Assembly (NCBI GenBank): GCA_009746045.1
Contig: RPFO01000312.1
Coordinates: 1,094,323-1,158,322, forward strand
Source: Mesostigma viride
Lineage: Eukaryota > Streptophyta > Mesostigmatophyceae > Mesostigmatales > Mesostigmataceae
Length of the DNA: 64,000 bases
Reading direction: 5' to 3'
Below the pieces are notes generated by a model. That model saw only the letters and a program-made list of their open reading frames with translations, was not told the DNA's origin and ran no database searches. Positions 20,656 through 31,761 of this stretch are shown here, piece after piece. A program made the position numbers and the translations under genes. Numbering within the stretch: position 1 is the first letter of the stretch; each line of letters opens with the position of its first letter.

Positions 20656-22425
20656 TTGTCTAATCACCAAGAAAATGTCCTCATATGAGGACATTTTTAA
20701 GCATGGATACCATTTGTAATAACTCACACATTTCAACATATCCATGGGTACGGCATGGAACCATGTTCATTTATGATATGTTCAAGAGTAGCAATGCTTA
20801 ACATCCATGAAATATGCTCATGGTATAATGGTTTACGATTTATGAATGCAGGGGGGTCGCTACGCGAGTGACCAACAAGCACTCAAGTAAACAATATGCC
20901 CAGAAAGAAGGCAGGGCCAGGTCATGGCTGGTCCTGAAAATGCACCCAAGGTGCCCACAACATGTCTACATTACACCCTCGCTATCCTAGACCCTGCAGC
21001 CTGCCGGGGGGGGCACAAAATGTAACTGGCAGCCAGGGACCATGGTGCAGGCCAAATAGCAGGTGTAAAGCTAGCTCAAAGCTAGCTCAGTCCAAAGAAT
21101 GAAATAAGAAGCAAATACTTGCCAAGGTTAGGTCCGTGATCGTTATTGGAGGCTTGGCTGCCACCACGGTGCTCGACAATGATGCTGAAGCCTTCAATCA
21201 TATATGAAGCAGATACTGCAAAGAGGCACAAATAGCAATACAAGCACAATGTAAGCATGACAAGCTCAAGTTTCCAAGCCAGTCTAGCTCACTTGGACAT
21301 GAGGTTAAGCGTTAGAAACATATGGGCAACATCCCAGCAAGCCTTGAAAAAGTTTTCAGCAACAAGGCAGTATATGTGTTAAATCAAACTACCACATTGC
21401 AACTAAGCACAGTGACTTCTACTTGCTGCTGTTTTGACGACGCAAGGCCGTTTACCTTTTCAGTGACACCACGGGAAAAGAAAGCATTACCCAGCAAACT
21501 TCCTTTAAGTTCCCCGGACATAGGCGTAATCACAACCACGACGTTGGGCATTGAAAAGAACCGGAATCATTAAGTCTGCGGGGGTTATAAGCTACGATAC
21601 TCTTGACACGCTTATTTAGAACGATGCGGTTGCGGATGACATCCGGAACCTTGTTCTTGACGTGCGCCCAGGCCGCCAGCTGCGCGGGACAGCTCAAGAA
21701 ATATATATTAAAGGACGGTGACGCCCGGGAAGCACCCAGCCTTGCGGCAAAAGTAAAATATGGCTCGCGCTCGCCGTGGTTTTCGCCAGGCGTGACTGCG
21801 ATATCACGACGAAAAAATGGAGACTCTTTGACCCATCTAACTGCCCAGGTCCCTCTGTTGCCCGGGTCGCCCATTAACCCAGAAGCGTACCATAACCCAT
21901 ACTCGCGATATCCGCAGCTACTGGGCGGAAAAAGAAATTGTAAAACCGAACTGCATACTGACCTATCATGCCATCTACGTAGCTTCCAGATTTTCTTCAA
22001 CGATGCCAAAATCCGTTCATGAACAATATTTTCGACATATACAAAGCACCTGCACGTCAAAAGCAGCATCTTCGAAATGACTAGATGATGATCTAAAGTT
22101 CTGTCTTCATTCGGGGCAAAATAATGGCCTATAACGTTCAGGCAAGCCTCAGAACTGGAACGACCCCATAGCCGTCACTCGACAAAATGCTCGATTACAT
22201 TGCAACGTTCTTGCTGTAGTAGGTACTTTTCCTCGCCTCATATTTTCCAGGTACGGTCGGCCCCTGTCGACCCCGGGGGCTTGGCGCGCTCAGTACCTAT
22301 CCCAGTTTCGCGCCAAAACCCACCAGGGATCCTCAGGACCAACTTTGGCGCCAAAACCGCCCCCCTGACCCCCCCCGTCTCAAACGAGGACTATGTCCTC
22401 AAATGAGGACATTTGGTTTTTGGAC
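20656..22425 (-). mobile_element. DNA transposon with palindromic ends, copy 1 (about 1.77 kb)
   Basis: The left end carries a perfect 26-bp palindrome (20672-20697, half-site AAAATGTCCTCAT). The right end carries an imperfect one (22393-22412, half-site ATGTCCTCA). Just outside these, TTGTCTAATCACCAAG at the left resembles the complement of the right edge (CTGTCCAAAAACCAAA), giving imperfect terminal inverted repeats with a possible TA target duplication. A second copy starts at 62866 and runs to the window end in the same orientation. A conserved minus-strand reading frame lies inside. The superfamily is not recognised. Confidence 0.75.
21530..22069 (-). CDS. Conserved hypothetical protein inside the palindromic-end transposon
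   Basis: A 179-codon minus-strand ORF. The second copy of the element (63720-64000) keeps the same frame over the shared part, with mostly conservative changes (for example KVPDVIRNRIVLNKRVK versus KVPTVILNRIVLSKRVK), which suggests a real protein or a recently functional one. It has a Cys/Trp-containing N-terminal half and a basic segment near residues 130-160. No transposase motif is recognised; it may be one exon of a longer gene. Confidence 0.5.
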   Translation of the reverse strand: MLLLTCRCFVYVENIVHERILASLKKIWKLRRWHDRSVCSSVLQFLFPPSSCGYREYGLWYASGLMGDPGNRGTWAVRWVKESPFFRRDIAVTPGENHGEREPYFTFAARLGASRASPSFNIYFLSCPAQLAAWAHVKNKVPDVIRNRIVLNKRVKSIVAYNPRRLNDSGSFQCPTSWL

Positions 22426-22476
22426 AGTATATACTGCAACCTGGTTCAAAAAGCAACTTCCCCACCTCCCTGGAAA

Positions 22477-22860
22477 CTAAACCCCCGCCGCAGTAGGGGC
22501 ACGTGTAGGGTGTAGATCCCGTAACATCGTTATTTCATGTCCATCTACGGATACGATGGTCCGAGAAATGAAAAATTCATCGCTTTGGACTAAATCTGAC
22601 CAAATCTCGGGGACAAGTGCTTCAAGGCCACCAAGTCTGACGAAATCTACCAGTTCGTACTTGTCCCACTGCAGTGGTACAAGTTCCGCACTTGTCCCAC
22701 TCGGGGACAAGCCGTTTGTATCACTGTCCGCTCGTGGGACGCAGCCCTTTGTGGCCACTCGGGACGACTTGTAGACACTCGGGCCATGCTGCCCTCGTGA
22801 CTACAAGTCGGCCGTCGTGACCACAAAGCGCTGGTCCCACTCGGGTCCAGTGCCACAAGC
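22477..22860. repeat. Cluster of short inverted repeats
   Basis: Repeated motifs around ACTTGTCCC/GGGACAAGT, including CTTGTCCC-actc-GGGGACAAG near 22700. A longer imperfect inverted repeat runs from about 22748 (tttgtggccac ... gacttgtag) to about 22829 (ctacaagtc ... ccacaaag). It could form cruciforms and may be the remnant end of another palindromic element. Confidence 0.5.
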
Positions 22861-22971
22861 TAAACTTGCTTACTTGAGCGCCGTCCCTCCTCATTATGTG
22901 AAAGGGTTGAAGGCTCCTTTATCGTTACCTGCGTCCATGACTGAGAAGGAAGTGGCCAAGATTGTACGTAG

Positions 22972-23096
22972 GCCATATGCCCCTTCTCAGGGCTATTAAT
23001 TAATTAATTAATTAATTAATTAATTAATTAATTAATTATCAACATCACTCCGTTGGGAGTAAATATAGCACATATCCCTGAGAAGGGGCATATGGC
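22972..23096. repeat. 21-bp perfect inverted repeat around a TTAA array and hairpin
   Basis: The arms (22972-22992 and 23076-23096) are exact inverses; the inner ends read CTTCTCAGGG and CCCTGAGAAG. Between them lie (TTAA)n (22996-23039) and the short-form hairpin ACTCC-GTTG-GGAGT (23047-23060). It looks like a minus-strand retroelement 3' end whose upstream and downstream sequences are inverted copies of each other. Confidence 0.75.
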
Positions 23097-24398
23097 TTTT
23101 AATACATTCTCGGGCTACTTCATGCAAGGGTGGGAATGTAAGCTACCCCTGCTCTAGGTGCACCAGGGCACCTGCACCACCATGCTGTCTCAGGTTCAAC
23201 CCGCCTAAGGGGGGGATCCTGGCACGGGGGAGGAAGATCATCATGGCTATACAAAAACTAGAGCGTGGTATCTCAGCAGAGAGCAGCTCTCTGCATGGGC
23301 ACAGCATAACTAAATAAAACTAGGCATCATCTGGAGTGTGGCACATCATAGGCACACATGTACATGGTTAACCCCTAAATGGTCTGAGATCCTGCCGATA
23401 AATCGGCTGGATCTTCACAATTTTGCAAACCAGATGCCATCCAACCTACCCATATCCAATGGCTGTCCTTGGGGGCCAAGCATGTCCATGAGTTGCCCTT
23501 CGGGTTGGTATATCACAACCTCACATATATGCAGGGTAGGCCATATATAACTGCCGTCAAAGTCAGGGGGGTCAAGACGCGCGTTTTCATTTTTGGTAGA
23601 ATGTGCATTTTGAATTATGTTATAAGACCTAGGCACCTACCACTTCAGGGATGATAAACAACTAGTTGCTGAACAGTTTGAGCCATTGGGGTCATCATTT
23701 GGGTGGGTATACCAGCAGTTACACCCAGTACAGCCCATAGGGGTACCGTTGGTAAAAAGCAACCAAGGGGGTAAGGGTGGGCATACTACCTACTAATATG
23801 GCCATCAACCATGCCAAACAATACATTTCCCTTCCACAATGATGGGGAAACATAACTGCATCATCACACTACCCTTACATGGCACCTATGTGCAGGTGCT
23901 ACCTTGTCCATGCACGTAGGTAACGTGGTACGGATACCCTACTACGCAAGGCATGCATTCTAGGAGGCAGCCACCAACAAACTAGTGATGTTGAGCCTAT
24001 TTCAGCCTGCCCTAGCAAGGATAAACTAGGCCTAAGCTGCTATAGCTTGCCAGGTGATGGCCAGCACACCTGGTGGCACATGCTGTCAATGGGAAGCTTT
24101 TACTCACCAGTTACGTGCTTGATGATGCCACAGAGACCAGCCAACTGCCTCACACTCATGCAATATGTGTATGGGAAATGTATGACAAACATATATGGAG
24201 GTATTCAAACCCATACAGCCTCTAAAACTTATCACCATCACCCTGTGGCAGGTCAACTGACTGAGGTAAGCATCTAAGAAGGGTGTTTTAGAAAGGGGCC
24301 AGGCCAGGGTCAAGAAAGAGCATGAATAATGCAAAAAGAATGTGCTACACAAGCTAGAACGTATATATAAACGTCAAACATCGATAGGAAAACGATGC
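23097..24398. other. Stretch without recognised features
   Basis: No ORF with a recognisable domain and no obvious repeat. Possibly old transposon or intergenic sequence. Confidence 0.4.
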
Positions 24399-26124
24399 TT
24401 AACTCGTCGTCTGTCCCTGGTCCTCTACGGAGGACTGAGTTGAACTCAGTCCTCTCTAGAGGACCGAGTTTTTGGGTTTCGTAGAAAATTCGCCCCGGTC
24501 AGAATGTTTGACAAAAAAATTCTCTCAAAATTTATTCAAATACTACGTGAAAAGATCTTTCTTGGACATATTTTTGGGATTTTTTTGGATTTGGTATGCG
24601 CGGCTAACTGTACGGTCAAAGTACAGGTGGTAAGGGTACTTTTCCACGTGAAACGCGAGTTCCGGAAATGCACGACCTAGCCATGGCGGCTCGCGCCCAT
24701 GCATGCAGTTTACGTTTGCGGACGAGTTAGCCGTCCAAACTCAGTAAATAGATTTAACATGCCCTAAAGATGATATAAATCAATTTTTAGCTCGCGGGGA
24801 TGCGATTTACCCGGTGTCGGCACTGTTCTTGCTGGAAAAAACTGCGATAAGGCAGGTCGACGGAATTGATTACTGCGCTTGCTTTCCGGCGCAATTTCAA
24901 TGGCTGATAGGTTTCTTTCTACATGTTAACATGAGTTGCATTAGAATATATTGAGTGACAGTATAGATTTGATGATCTCGACCATTCTGTCACGTCATGG
25001 TCTATGTGCCGCAAAGTGCCACTTTTGCGGGCACCGCCTGGGCCAAGGTAACGCCAGCCGTGCCAGGTAAAGCCGGATAATCGTTGCCTCTTCGTTCCTT
25101 GATGTTCGTACATGAGTTTAAGCTTGCGAGGCGTTGTCAGGTTCAAGTCTTGATGCTCTTTCTTGACCGTTGCCTGCCCCTCTCTAAAACCCCCTTTTCA
25201 GATGATGTTAGCAGGCATTTGCCTTAACCCAGTGTAGTTGTGCAGGGTTTTATGAGCTGTGCAGGTTTAAACACCTTCATAGATGTTAGTTATTCTTTTG
25301 CTACGTTCATACTGCATGATTGTGTGGCCACGGGCTGCGTCAAGGGTGCATTCAAGCTTTTACGGGTGAGTGAAAAGTCTTGGTGACAAACCACTGCCAT
25401 CATGTGCCAGCAACTATGTTGGCCACATCATGGCAAGGCAAAACAGTTATAGCCATATCTATTGTTGTTTGAAACAATGGAAATATGCTTAACCTACCCA
25501 TTATATTGGTGGTTGACACTTATAACATAACCCTTTGTTGGTAGGTATCCAAGCCCATTCCCTACATGCATGCATAGGCTCTCACTACATGATAAGGCAT
25601 GATATACCTGAAGTATGATGATGCAAGTGTGTTGTCCTGTAATGCTTGAAGGGAAATGAGTTGATTGGGATGGTTGGTGGCCACGGTGATGTAGTATGAC
25701 CGCACTTACATGCTAGCAAAGTTAGCAAAAGCCCCATTCCTCTCCTGAGGACTGAGAGTTTTTTAATTGTTTCAGGCAGTTGCAGTGGCCAAATGGAGCC
25801 CAGTTTTTTGCCACGCTTCAAGAACTATGTTGTTTACATGCCTATATTTTTTCTTCATGCACCAGGATTTGATTGAATTTTTCCCACTCGTTCTTATCCC
25901 GAAAAATGCAAATTCGCGAGGGGCGCCCAACGTCCGTGTAATTTTCAGGTGTTCGGGTCAAGTTTTCACATATGCAGTATTTTTGCCAACAAAATGATAT
26001 CTAGTACACCCCAGATCCACATCAAAACATTTGGGATGGACCCCCCACCTAGTCGCTACACGCGGTTGAAAATTGTCAACTCAGTCCTCCTGTGAGGACT
26101 GAGTTGGGACAGACGACGAGTTAA
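24399..26124. mobile_element. TTAA-flanked DNA transposon with inverted repeats
   Basis: TTAA target sites (24399-24402 and 26121-26124) flank a 1,718-bp element starting CTCGTCGTCTGTCCC and ending with its exact inverse complement GGGACAGACGACGAG. Just inside both ends are palindromes built from AACTCAGTCCTC/GAGGACTGAGTT (about 24426-24456 and 26078-26105). TTAA duplication is typical of piggyBac and Kolobok elements. No transposase is visible, so it is probably non-autonomous. Confidence 0.75.
24600..25073 (+). repeat. Left arm of a large inverted repeat
   Basis: Alignable but diverged from the reverse complement of 26127-26620 (shared landmarks: ctgggccaaggtaacgcca, gagccgccatgg, gtactttgaccg). 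This arm is inside the TTAA-flanked element and its partner is outside it, so the element either captured or landed beside a related sequence. Confidence 0.65.
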
Positions 26125-26126
26125 GC

Positions 26127-26620
26127 TTTACCAGGCATGGATGGCGTTACCTTGGCCCAGGCGGTGGCCGCAAAATGGCGCATTTCGGCACACCAAAGTT
26201 GTGCAGCATGGTCGCTGGATTCGGCGATTTCTGGCCACCCTTGCACGTTTACGACTACTATGTATCATAAAAAGTACAAAGAAACCGATATATCCTTTAA
26301 AATACGCCGGAAAGGTATTGCTGTCAACGTTTCTATCGTCCGGCCTGATCGCAGTTTTTTCCAGCAAGAACGCTGCCGACACCTATCAAATGGCATTCCC
26401 GCGAACCAAAAATTGGCCTGTATGATCTTTAGGACGTATAAAATCAATATCCTAAGTTTGGTCAGAAAATTCGAACGAAAACGTAAATGCCATGCGTGGG
26501 CGCAAGCCGCCATGGCCAGGTCGTCGTTTTCCGGAATGCACGTTGTACGTGAAAAAGTACCCTGACCCCTTGTACTTTGACCGGCCAGAACACCTCTATA
26601 ACTTTGTCAGAAGTATGCAA
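26127..26620 (-). repeat. Right arm of the large inverted repeat
   Basis: Inverse partner of 24600-25073, starting immediately outside the right TTAA site. Short ORFs within it differ from the other arm and show no domain. Confidence 0.65.
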
Positions 26621-26884
26621 ACCCATATACCATGCTTTAGAGTATTTTATAAACTTTCGATCTTCTCAGCTAAACGTTTCCTAATTCTCAATAGTTTTCG
26701 CGGCATTTGGTCGCCCGAGAAGGGGCCGATGCATCGGCTGGAACTCGATTTTTGGCGGAAAATCGGCCGCAAGACCATTTAGGGGTTAAATAATGCTCGT
26801 GGCTCAGCTGGTATAGTGCCTGTAGGAGGCGTACATGTACATGGCCACGGTCTATCTATTCTACACTACTACTGCTGTATTCCC
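26621..26884. other. Flank of the ORF1 element
   Basis: Contains ggctcagctggtatagtgcc (about 26801-26820), which resembles a tRNA A-box, but no B-box or cloverleaf follows. Nothing else seen. Confidence 0.35.
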
Positions 26885-28295
26885 CTAAGCTGGGGCGTCT
26901 GGAGTCGCGGGGGCCGCGGGGGTCGCATGCCAGGGCTTGTGGCCGACGTAGATGGCCGCCCCCTTCCAGTACACCGGCTGCCCCGCCTTGGTCTGCCGGA
27001 GCTGGAGGTAGGTCGGCCATAGCTCCCGTCGCCGTTGTTGCTGTGCCAGGGTCAAGTCGTCGTCAATGGTGAAGAGAGTCTTCTCGAGCCGCTTGCGGCG
27101 TCGGAGAAAAGAAATCTTGTCCGCCGGGTTCTTAAAGGTGAGAAGGAGCGGGGGCGCCCCTGCCTTACCCCGCGTGCGGGGAAGGCGGTGGGCGACCAGG
27201 TTGATCTCACCATGAAGACCCATGCGACCAAGGATTTCTCTCTCAAACGCACGCGTAAGCTTCTCGGAATTCTAACCTTCCTCCATGTCGAAGTTCTTGA
27301 CAATGACGTTGAGGCTGCGCTTGGCGAGCTCGGCCTCCTCGCGGAGGTCAAGCGTCTGCCGTTGGAGCTGGGCTGCGACGGCGGAGGTGGTGGAGGTGGT
27401 GTGTTGCTTAAGCATGTCCGCCCAGGTGGTGATGGGAGGAGCATCGCCGGCCAGGCCAGCCGGGGCTGGCTTGGCGGCAATGTCCTTCACGGCCGCCTGG
27501 GCGGTGAGGCCTGCGGTGTTCTGCAAAACCTCGATAGCGATGGCGTTGTCCTTAATTAAGACGCTGGTCGATGTCGCGGAGCTGGCGGTGATGGAGTCGG
27601 TGGAGGCGGAAGGGGGGGGGGGGGGGGGGGGGGGGGCGGCGGTGGCGGTGGGGATGGTGGGGAGCTCAGCAGCCAGCGTGCGACCCACGGCTGCCACATC
27701 TGCAGCAATGGGCGTCACGTGCTGTGAGAGGGCGGCGTGGAGGTGGTGGTGGACGAAGGTGGATTCGGTAATGGGGGCGGGGTGCAGAAGGTCCTCGGCC
27801 GAGCGCTTAGTGAGGGTAAAGAGAGCTGCGAGCTGAAGGCGGGGGCGAGACCAGCCGGCCAGGTTGGTCGACGAGTCTGCATGATACGCGGTGGGAATAC
27901 CGGCCGTCAGCTCCGTTGCGGAAAAACTGGGTGTTGAAATGGAGTTGCTGGCACAGGGCCAGCAGTGAGGCGTGTGACCCGTAAAACACGAGCTCCAGTA
28001 TCTTGATGGGTGGCATGTCGAAAAAGGCAGGCCTGTTGGCGTCAAAGGTGGTAAAGAGCCTATCAACGTCAAAATCACGCTCAGACCAGCCAGGTTCGCC
28101 TGGGCGACTGCGCTTTGGGTCAGGCGATGCAGAGGGCGAGGAAAGCCCGGGAGGGTTCTGGGCGACCACCAGTGCGCGACTAGTGTCACCACTGCCTTCC
28201 GGCCCTGATGGCGAAGCTGCAGCCGGAGCTGCAGACGTATTTTCATTGCCGAGCGCAGCCGTCAGGCTGCGTTGCGTCGATGGGCGTTTGCTCAT
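26885..28295 (-). pseudogene. L1-ORF1p-like RNA-binding protein (nonsense and frame breaks)
   Basis: Starts MSKRPSTQRSLTAAL at 28295. The N-terminal half is low-complexity with a Ser/Pro-rich part, then LSQHVTPIAADVAAVGR, a polyproline stretch encoded by 25 C in a row (27612-27636), and a coiled-coil-like segment ([17 protein letters not shown]). The C-terminal part, LLTFKNPADKISFLRRR followed by FTIDDDLTLAQQQRRRELWP, fits the RRM plus C-terminal domain of LINE-1 ORF1p (Transposase_22), an RNA-binding nucleic-acid chaperone. A TAG at 27272-27274 replaces the GAG present in copy 1, and the frame changes near 27.9-28.1 kb. Complete, the protein would be about 470 residues. Confidence 0.75.
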
Positions 28296-28428
28296 CGTAT
28301 ATTGCGTAATAGCGTCGGAAAATTATACCAGCATGTGCGTCTTAGAAAGACGAAGCGATTATGATATTCACGACTAAATTCGGTGCTCAAACGTGAAAGT
28401 TATGAGCTCCGCCGTCAGCCATGGCTAC

Positions 28429-28664
28429 CTCGTGGCTCGTGGCTCGTGGCTCGTGGCTCGTGGCTCGTGGCTCGTGGCTCGTGGCTCGTGGCTCGTGGCT
28501 CGTGGCTCGTGGCTCGTGGCTCGTGGCTCGTGGCTCGTGGCTCGTGGCTCGTGGCTCGTGGCTCGTGGCTCGTGGCTTGTGGCTCGTGGCTCGTGGCTCG
28601 TGGCTCGTGGCTCGTGGCTCGTGGCTCGTGGCTCGTGGCTCGTGGCTTGTGGCTCGTGGCTCGT
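28429..28664. repeat. Heptanucleotide (GGCTCGT)n minisatellite
   Basis: About 33 units with two GGCTTGT variants. It sits in the 5' leader of ORF1 element copy 2. Copy 1 has only two units at the same place, so the array expanded within the leader. Confidence 0.95.
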
Positions 28665-28855
28665 CTTAGCTATAGGGCTATGTGCTACATATACTCCCAA
28701 CGGAGCTATGTGACGCAGTCGGGGTAAAATTGGCTTGGACGCAGTCTATGTGCTCATGTCCATAAAACAACGCGGAATTCTTGCATCTGCTGTATGTGTC
28801 AGCTGACATACCTCGGGTCCTCCTACAGTAGATGCCAGGCTCTCCTAGTGAGGAG

Positions 28856-30947
28856 TTAACCCGTGTTTTTTTTTTTAGAACGCGATATACTGCGTTGTAA
28901 GCTATTTATAGAACACGTCATAACATCTAGGGAAATTTTTTTTTCATAGTCATGTGTATACTTTCCTGAAAGCCCATAAATCAAAGGATTTTTTGAGCTA
29001 CTCAGACTTACAAAATGCTTATTCATTAGAGAGATACACTGGTTTGAATACAGGGGGGGTCTGACCATGACCGCGATTTGTTGACCCTAGGTCACAAGTC
29101 ATGTGCTTACTCACAAATGGTTCATGAAAAAAATCTGGCTTCTTGCACAAGCTATGGGCAACATATGCAGGCTCTGTGAAACAAAACTCAGGCCCATTGG
29201 GTCACTGGAGCTATTTTTTATTAGCATCACAATTACAACGCAGTACAACGCAGTGGGAAAAATGAGAGCCCTTCACAACATGGCGCAACGACACGAGCCC
29301 CATAAACGGGGCCATAGTGAGCTTGGAGGGTCAAAACGTTGAAAATAGGTGTTGTATAAGTTATACAGCATCAAACATGCATCAAACATCATGACTGGAT
29401 GACATAATATGACTGAATCAGGCAGCCATAGCCAAAGCATCATCCACTCTCACAACGTGTTGAGCACATGCCTCGTGGGAAGGGAGGCACTGGGTTTTCA
29501 TTCCATTTAACGTGTGCAATACTGAAAGAAAGAGGCATGTGTAATGCATGCAAGGCTTGGATAGGTTGAGCGATCCATGAGCTTACAGCTAGTAGAGGAC
29601 ATGGGGGGCCTAGGCCTCTCCGTGATTTGGAAGAAGATGATGGACAAGGCCAAGTGGGCCCAGGTCATAGAGGACAACGAGCCCCCCCCAGTGGGGAAGC
29701 GCCCGCTTGTGCAATCCCGCGGGAGGCACGCCAGATAGCTCCCCCTAGGGCAGCGAGCGGCTGCCTAGATAGATGATGTAGTTAGAATGCGGTTAGATAG
29801 ATGTAGTATGTAGCCAATGTAGATAGATTAGACCGGTAGGAATGTTTGCACCCATCCATCCATCCATCGGGGTTAATGCTCCGTGACTCCCCAACACACG
29901 AGTCTAATTAATTAATTAATTAATTACATGCAGGCAAAGATGACGCTGGAATGCATGCTAGCAAATGGTGGCAAGATGATAACAACGCATGATTATACAC
30001 CATGATTATGGGCACCTAGATGATCTTCTTGCACAATCAACGCAGTATAAACCATCAATATCCAATCCTCACGATATATTCACGGCTTGACGACGTATAC
30101 AGCACCTAAACACTGCACAACTGCAACCTGCTATGGCTGACATGCGAGCAACGTCGAGTAGGATGGCGGTCTTAGAGAGGCTGGGCAGAGGTCGGTAGAA
30201 GTAAGTGGAAAACTGGCAGAAACTAGGTAGAAACACGATATACTTACGCCTGCAAGCACTATTGAGCCGGTGGCAGAGGCCATTTCCAGGAAAATACAGC
30301 ATACCGTAGCAATAGCCACGCACGCCTTACGCTATTTGCAGGCACCATCATGCCCGGAGCTACCCAATAAAAGTCTGCACAAATCTCGGTTTAGCCAAGA
30401 GTCCGGGCGTTCGGAATGAATAAACATGTGTTAAGAAGTCGAAAAACCATGGAAATACCAAGCATGGTGCCGCATCAGACCCGAGTCTTGGCGTAATAAT
30501 ATGTATGCCGGTTTCCAGGGTTTCCGCATGAAAGTTGGGTGGGAAACTGGAAAAAACTACGTTTCCTTTGCCCCAGTACCTCAACAAACTCGTAGAAACC
30601 TAATTATCAACCTTTGAACGCATCATCATGGTCGTGCTACCCAACAGCCACTGAAATTCGCGCGAAAACTGGCGAGATCTACCTGCCGCCATCGCCGTCG
30701 TCTTCACCTTCGTCCCGCGAAAATGCCTGATTTCAGTGGTACATCTTTGTTTGCAGCTGTCACAAAAAAAATCCAAAAAATACCAGGATTTTTTCTTGAG
30801 TTCTACGGGATGTGAGGAGGCCGTCCACCGAGTTTCAGACCGAAAATCTCGTATCTACTGTGCCTGCCACGTGTCAGATTACAACGCGATACATCGCGTT
30901 CTAACCCTACAACGCGATACATCGCGTTGTAAAAAAACACGGGTTAA
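28856..30947. mobile_element. piggyBac-like non-autonomous element with palindromic subterminal repeats
   Basis: TTAA sites (28856-28859 and 30944-30947) flank a 2,084-bp element beginning CCCGTGTTTTTT and ending AAAACACGGG. The TTAA-CCC ... GGG-TTAA arrangement is the piggyBac signature. Palindromes of the type ACAACGCGATACATCGCGT follow the inverted repeats (one degenerate at 28880-28899, two at 30875-30932). No transposase is seen. A 5'-truncated LINE (29576-29931) is nested inside. Confidence 0.75.
29576..29931 (+). mobile_element. 5'-truncated LINE 3' end
   Basis: Encodes the ORF2 C-terminus (LVEDMGGLGLSVIWKKMM, then VIEDNEPPPVGKRP) to a stop at about 29738, then a 3' UTR with (ATCC)3-4, GGGGTTAATGCTCCG, a damaged hairpin (29882-29900; the GGGAG arm is lost) and (TTAA)n. 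Collinear with 58886-59240 on the other strand. Confidence 0.8.
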
Positions 30948-31070
30948 TGTTTTATTGCAACTGTGGCCTGCCTTCTTTCATGGCAGTGAGAGGATGGGTG
31001 TCTCTGTCGCCTTCTTGTTGTATAGCAAGGATGCGCAGGGATGGAAAGCAATATAACCTTGTATTATCGT

Positions 31071-31140
31071 GTCTATTAATTAATTAATTATTGTGCTCCG
31101 CAACTCCCCAACGGGAGCGCGAGACTAGTTTATTAGTGCA
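31071..31140 (+). other. CAAC-loop hairpin tag, solo
   Basis: The hairpin CTCCC-CAAC-GGGAG (31104-31117) has an outer stem of CGC/GCG in place of CGTG/CACG. One base pair is changed on both sides (T-A to C-G), which supports pairing. (TTAA)n lies upstream rather than downstream. No LINE coding sequence is attached. Confidence 0.65.
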
Positions 31141-31761
31141 TGCTGGTTGAAACGATGAGACATCACTGACCAACACCAGCGATATCTCATAATCGAGGCT
31201 CAGCAACCCACTGTGAAGGGCAGAGACATGCCATGCCACGCCCTGGCTAGTCACATAGTAATGAACAATTTTCTGTCCAAGTTCCCCCCAGTTGTTACTA
31301 AATTTAACAGGTCACCTTAACACTGGGAACGTGATGACTCCTCGCCTCTCGGGCTGGCTGCAGCACGTGGCATGCTTACATACCCACCACAGACGACACT
31401 TGTAAGCAGGGGCCAGGCAATTTGCTGACGCCAGTCGGTGGTTGGTAGCGTCAGGCTGGCTGGGGTGACTGGCTGGGGTGGTTGGCTGGGCCTGTGTGCC
31501 CACAGGTGCGGTTGTATGCACTGGCGTCCATGCAGATACCAGCTCCTGGCAGTCACCACAGGACAAGTTGCCACCATCCATAGCCATATCAGCTCCAAGC
31601 AATGGTCGGCTAAACCAGCACCGTCACGCACAGCCCCATTGGCCCTGCCAGTTAACCGATGAATGGCCTTCCCAAGTGTGAGCCACCCTTTCACACTTCC
31701 AAGTCAAACTTCGCCTGTGCTACCAACTTCCGCCTGCTAGCCAACTTCCGCCTGGGCTTCC

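Larger units (their letters stand above)
26885..28706 (-). mobile_element. ORF1p-bearing LINE-like element, copy 2
   Basis: On the minus strand: a 5' short-form hairpin (28693-28706), an expanded heptamer array (28429-28664), a leader aligning with 15360-15490, and the ORF1p-like gene. It retains the ORF1 C-terminus that copy 1 lost but has no ORF2 and no recognisable 3' hairpin beyond 26885. Confidence 0.7.

Noticed and set aside
26801-26820. tRNA-like A-box
   Set aside because: No B-box or cloverleaf downstream; best treated as chance similarity.
28429-28664. CRISPR array
   Set aside because: Seven-base tandem units without spacers, in a eukaryotic retroelement leader.
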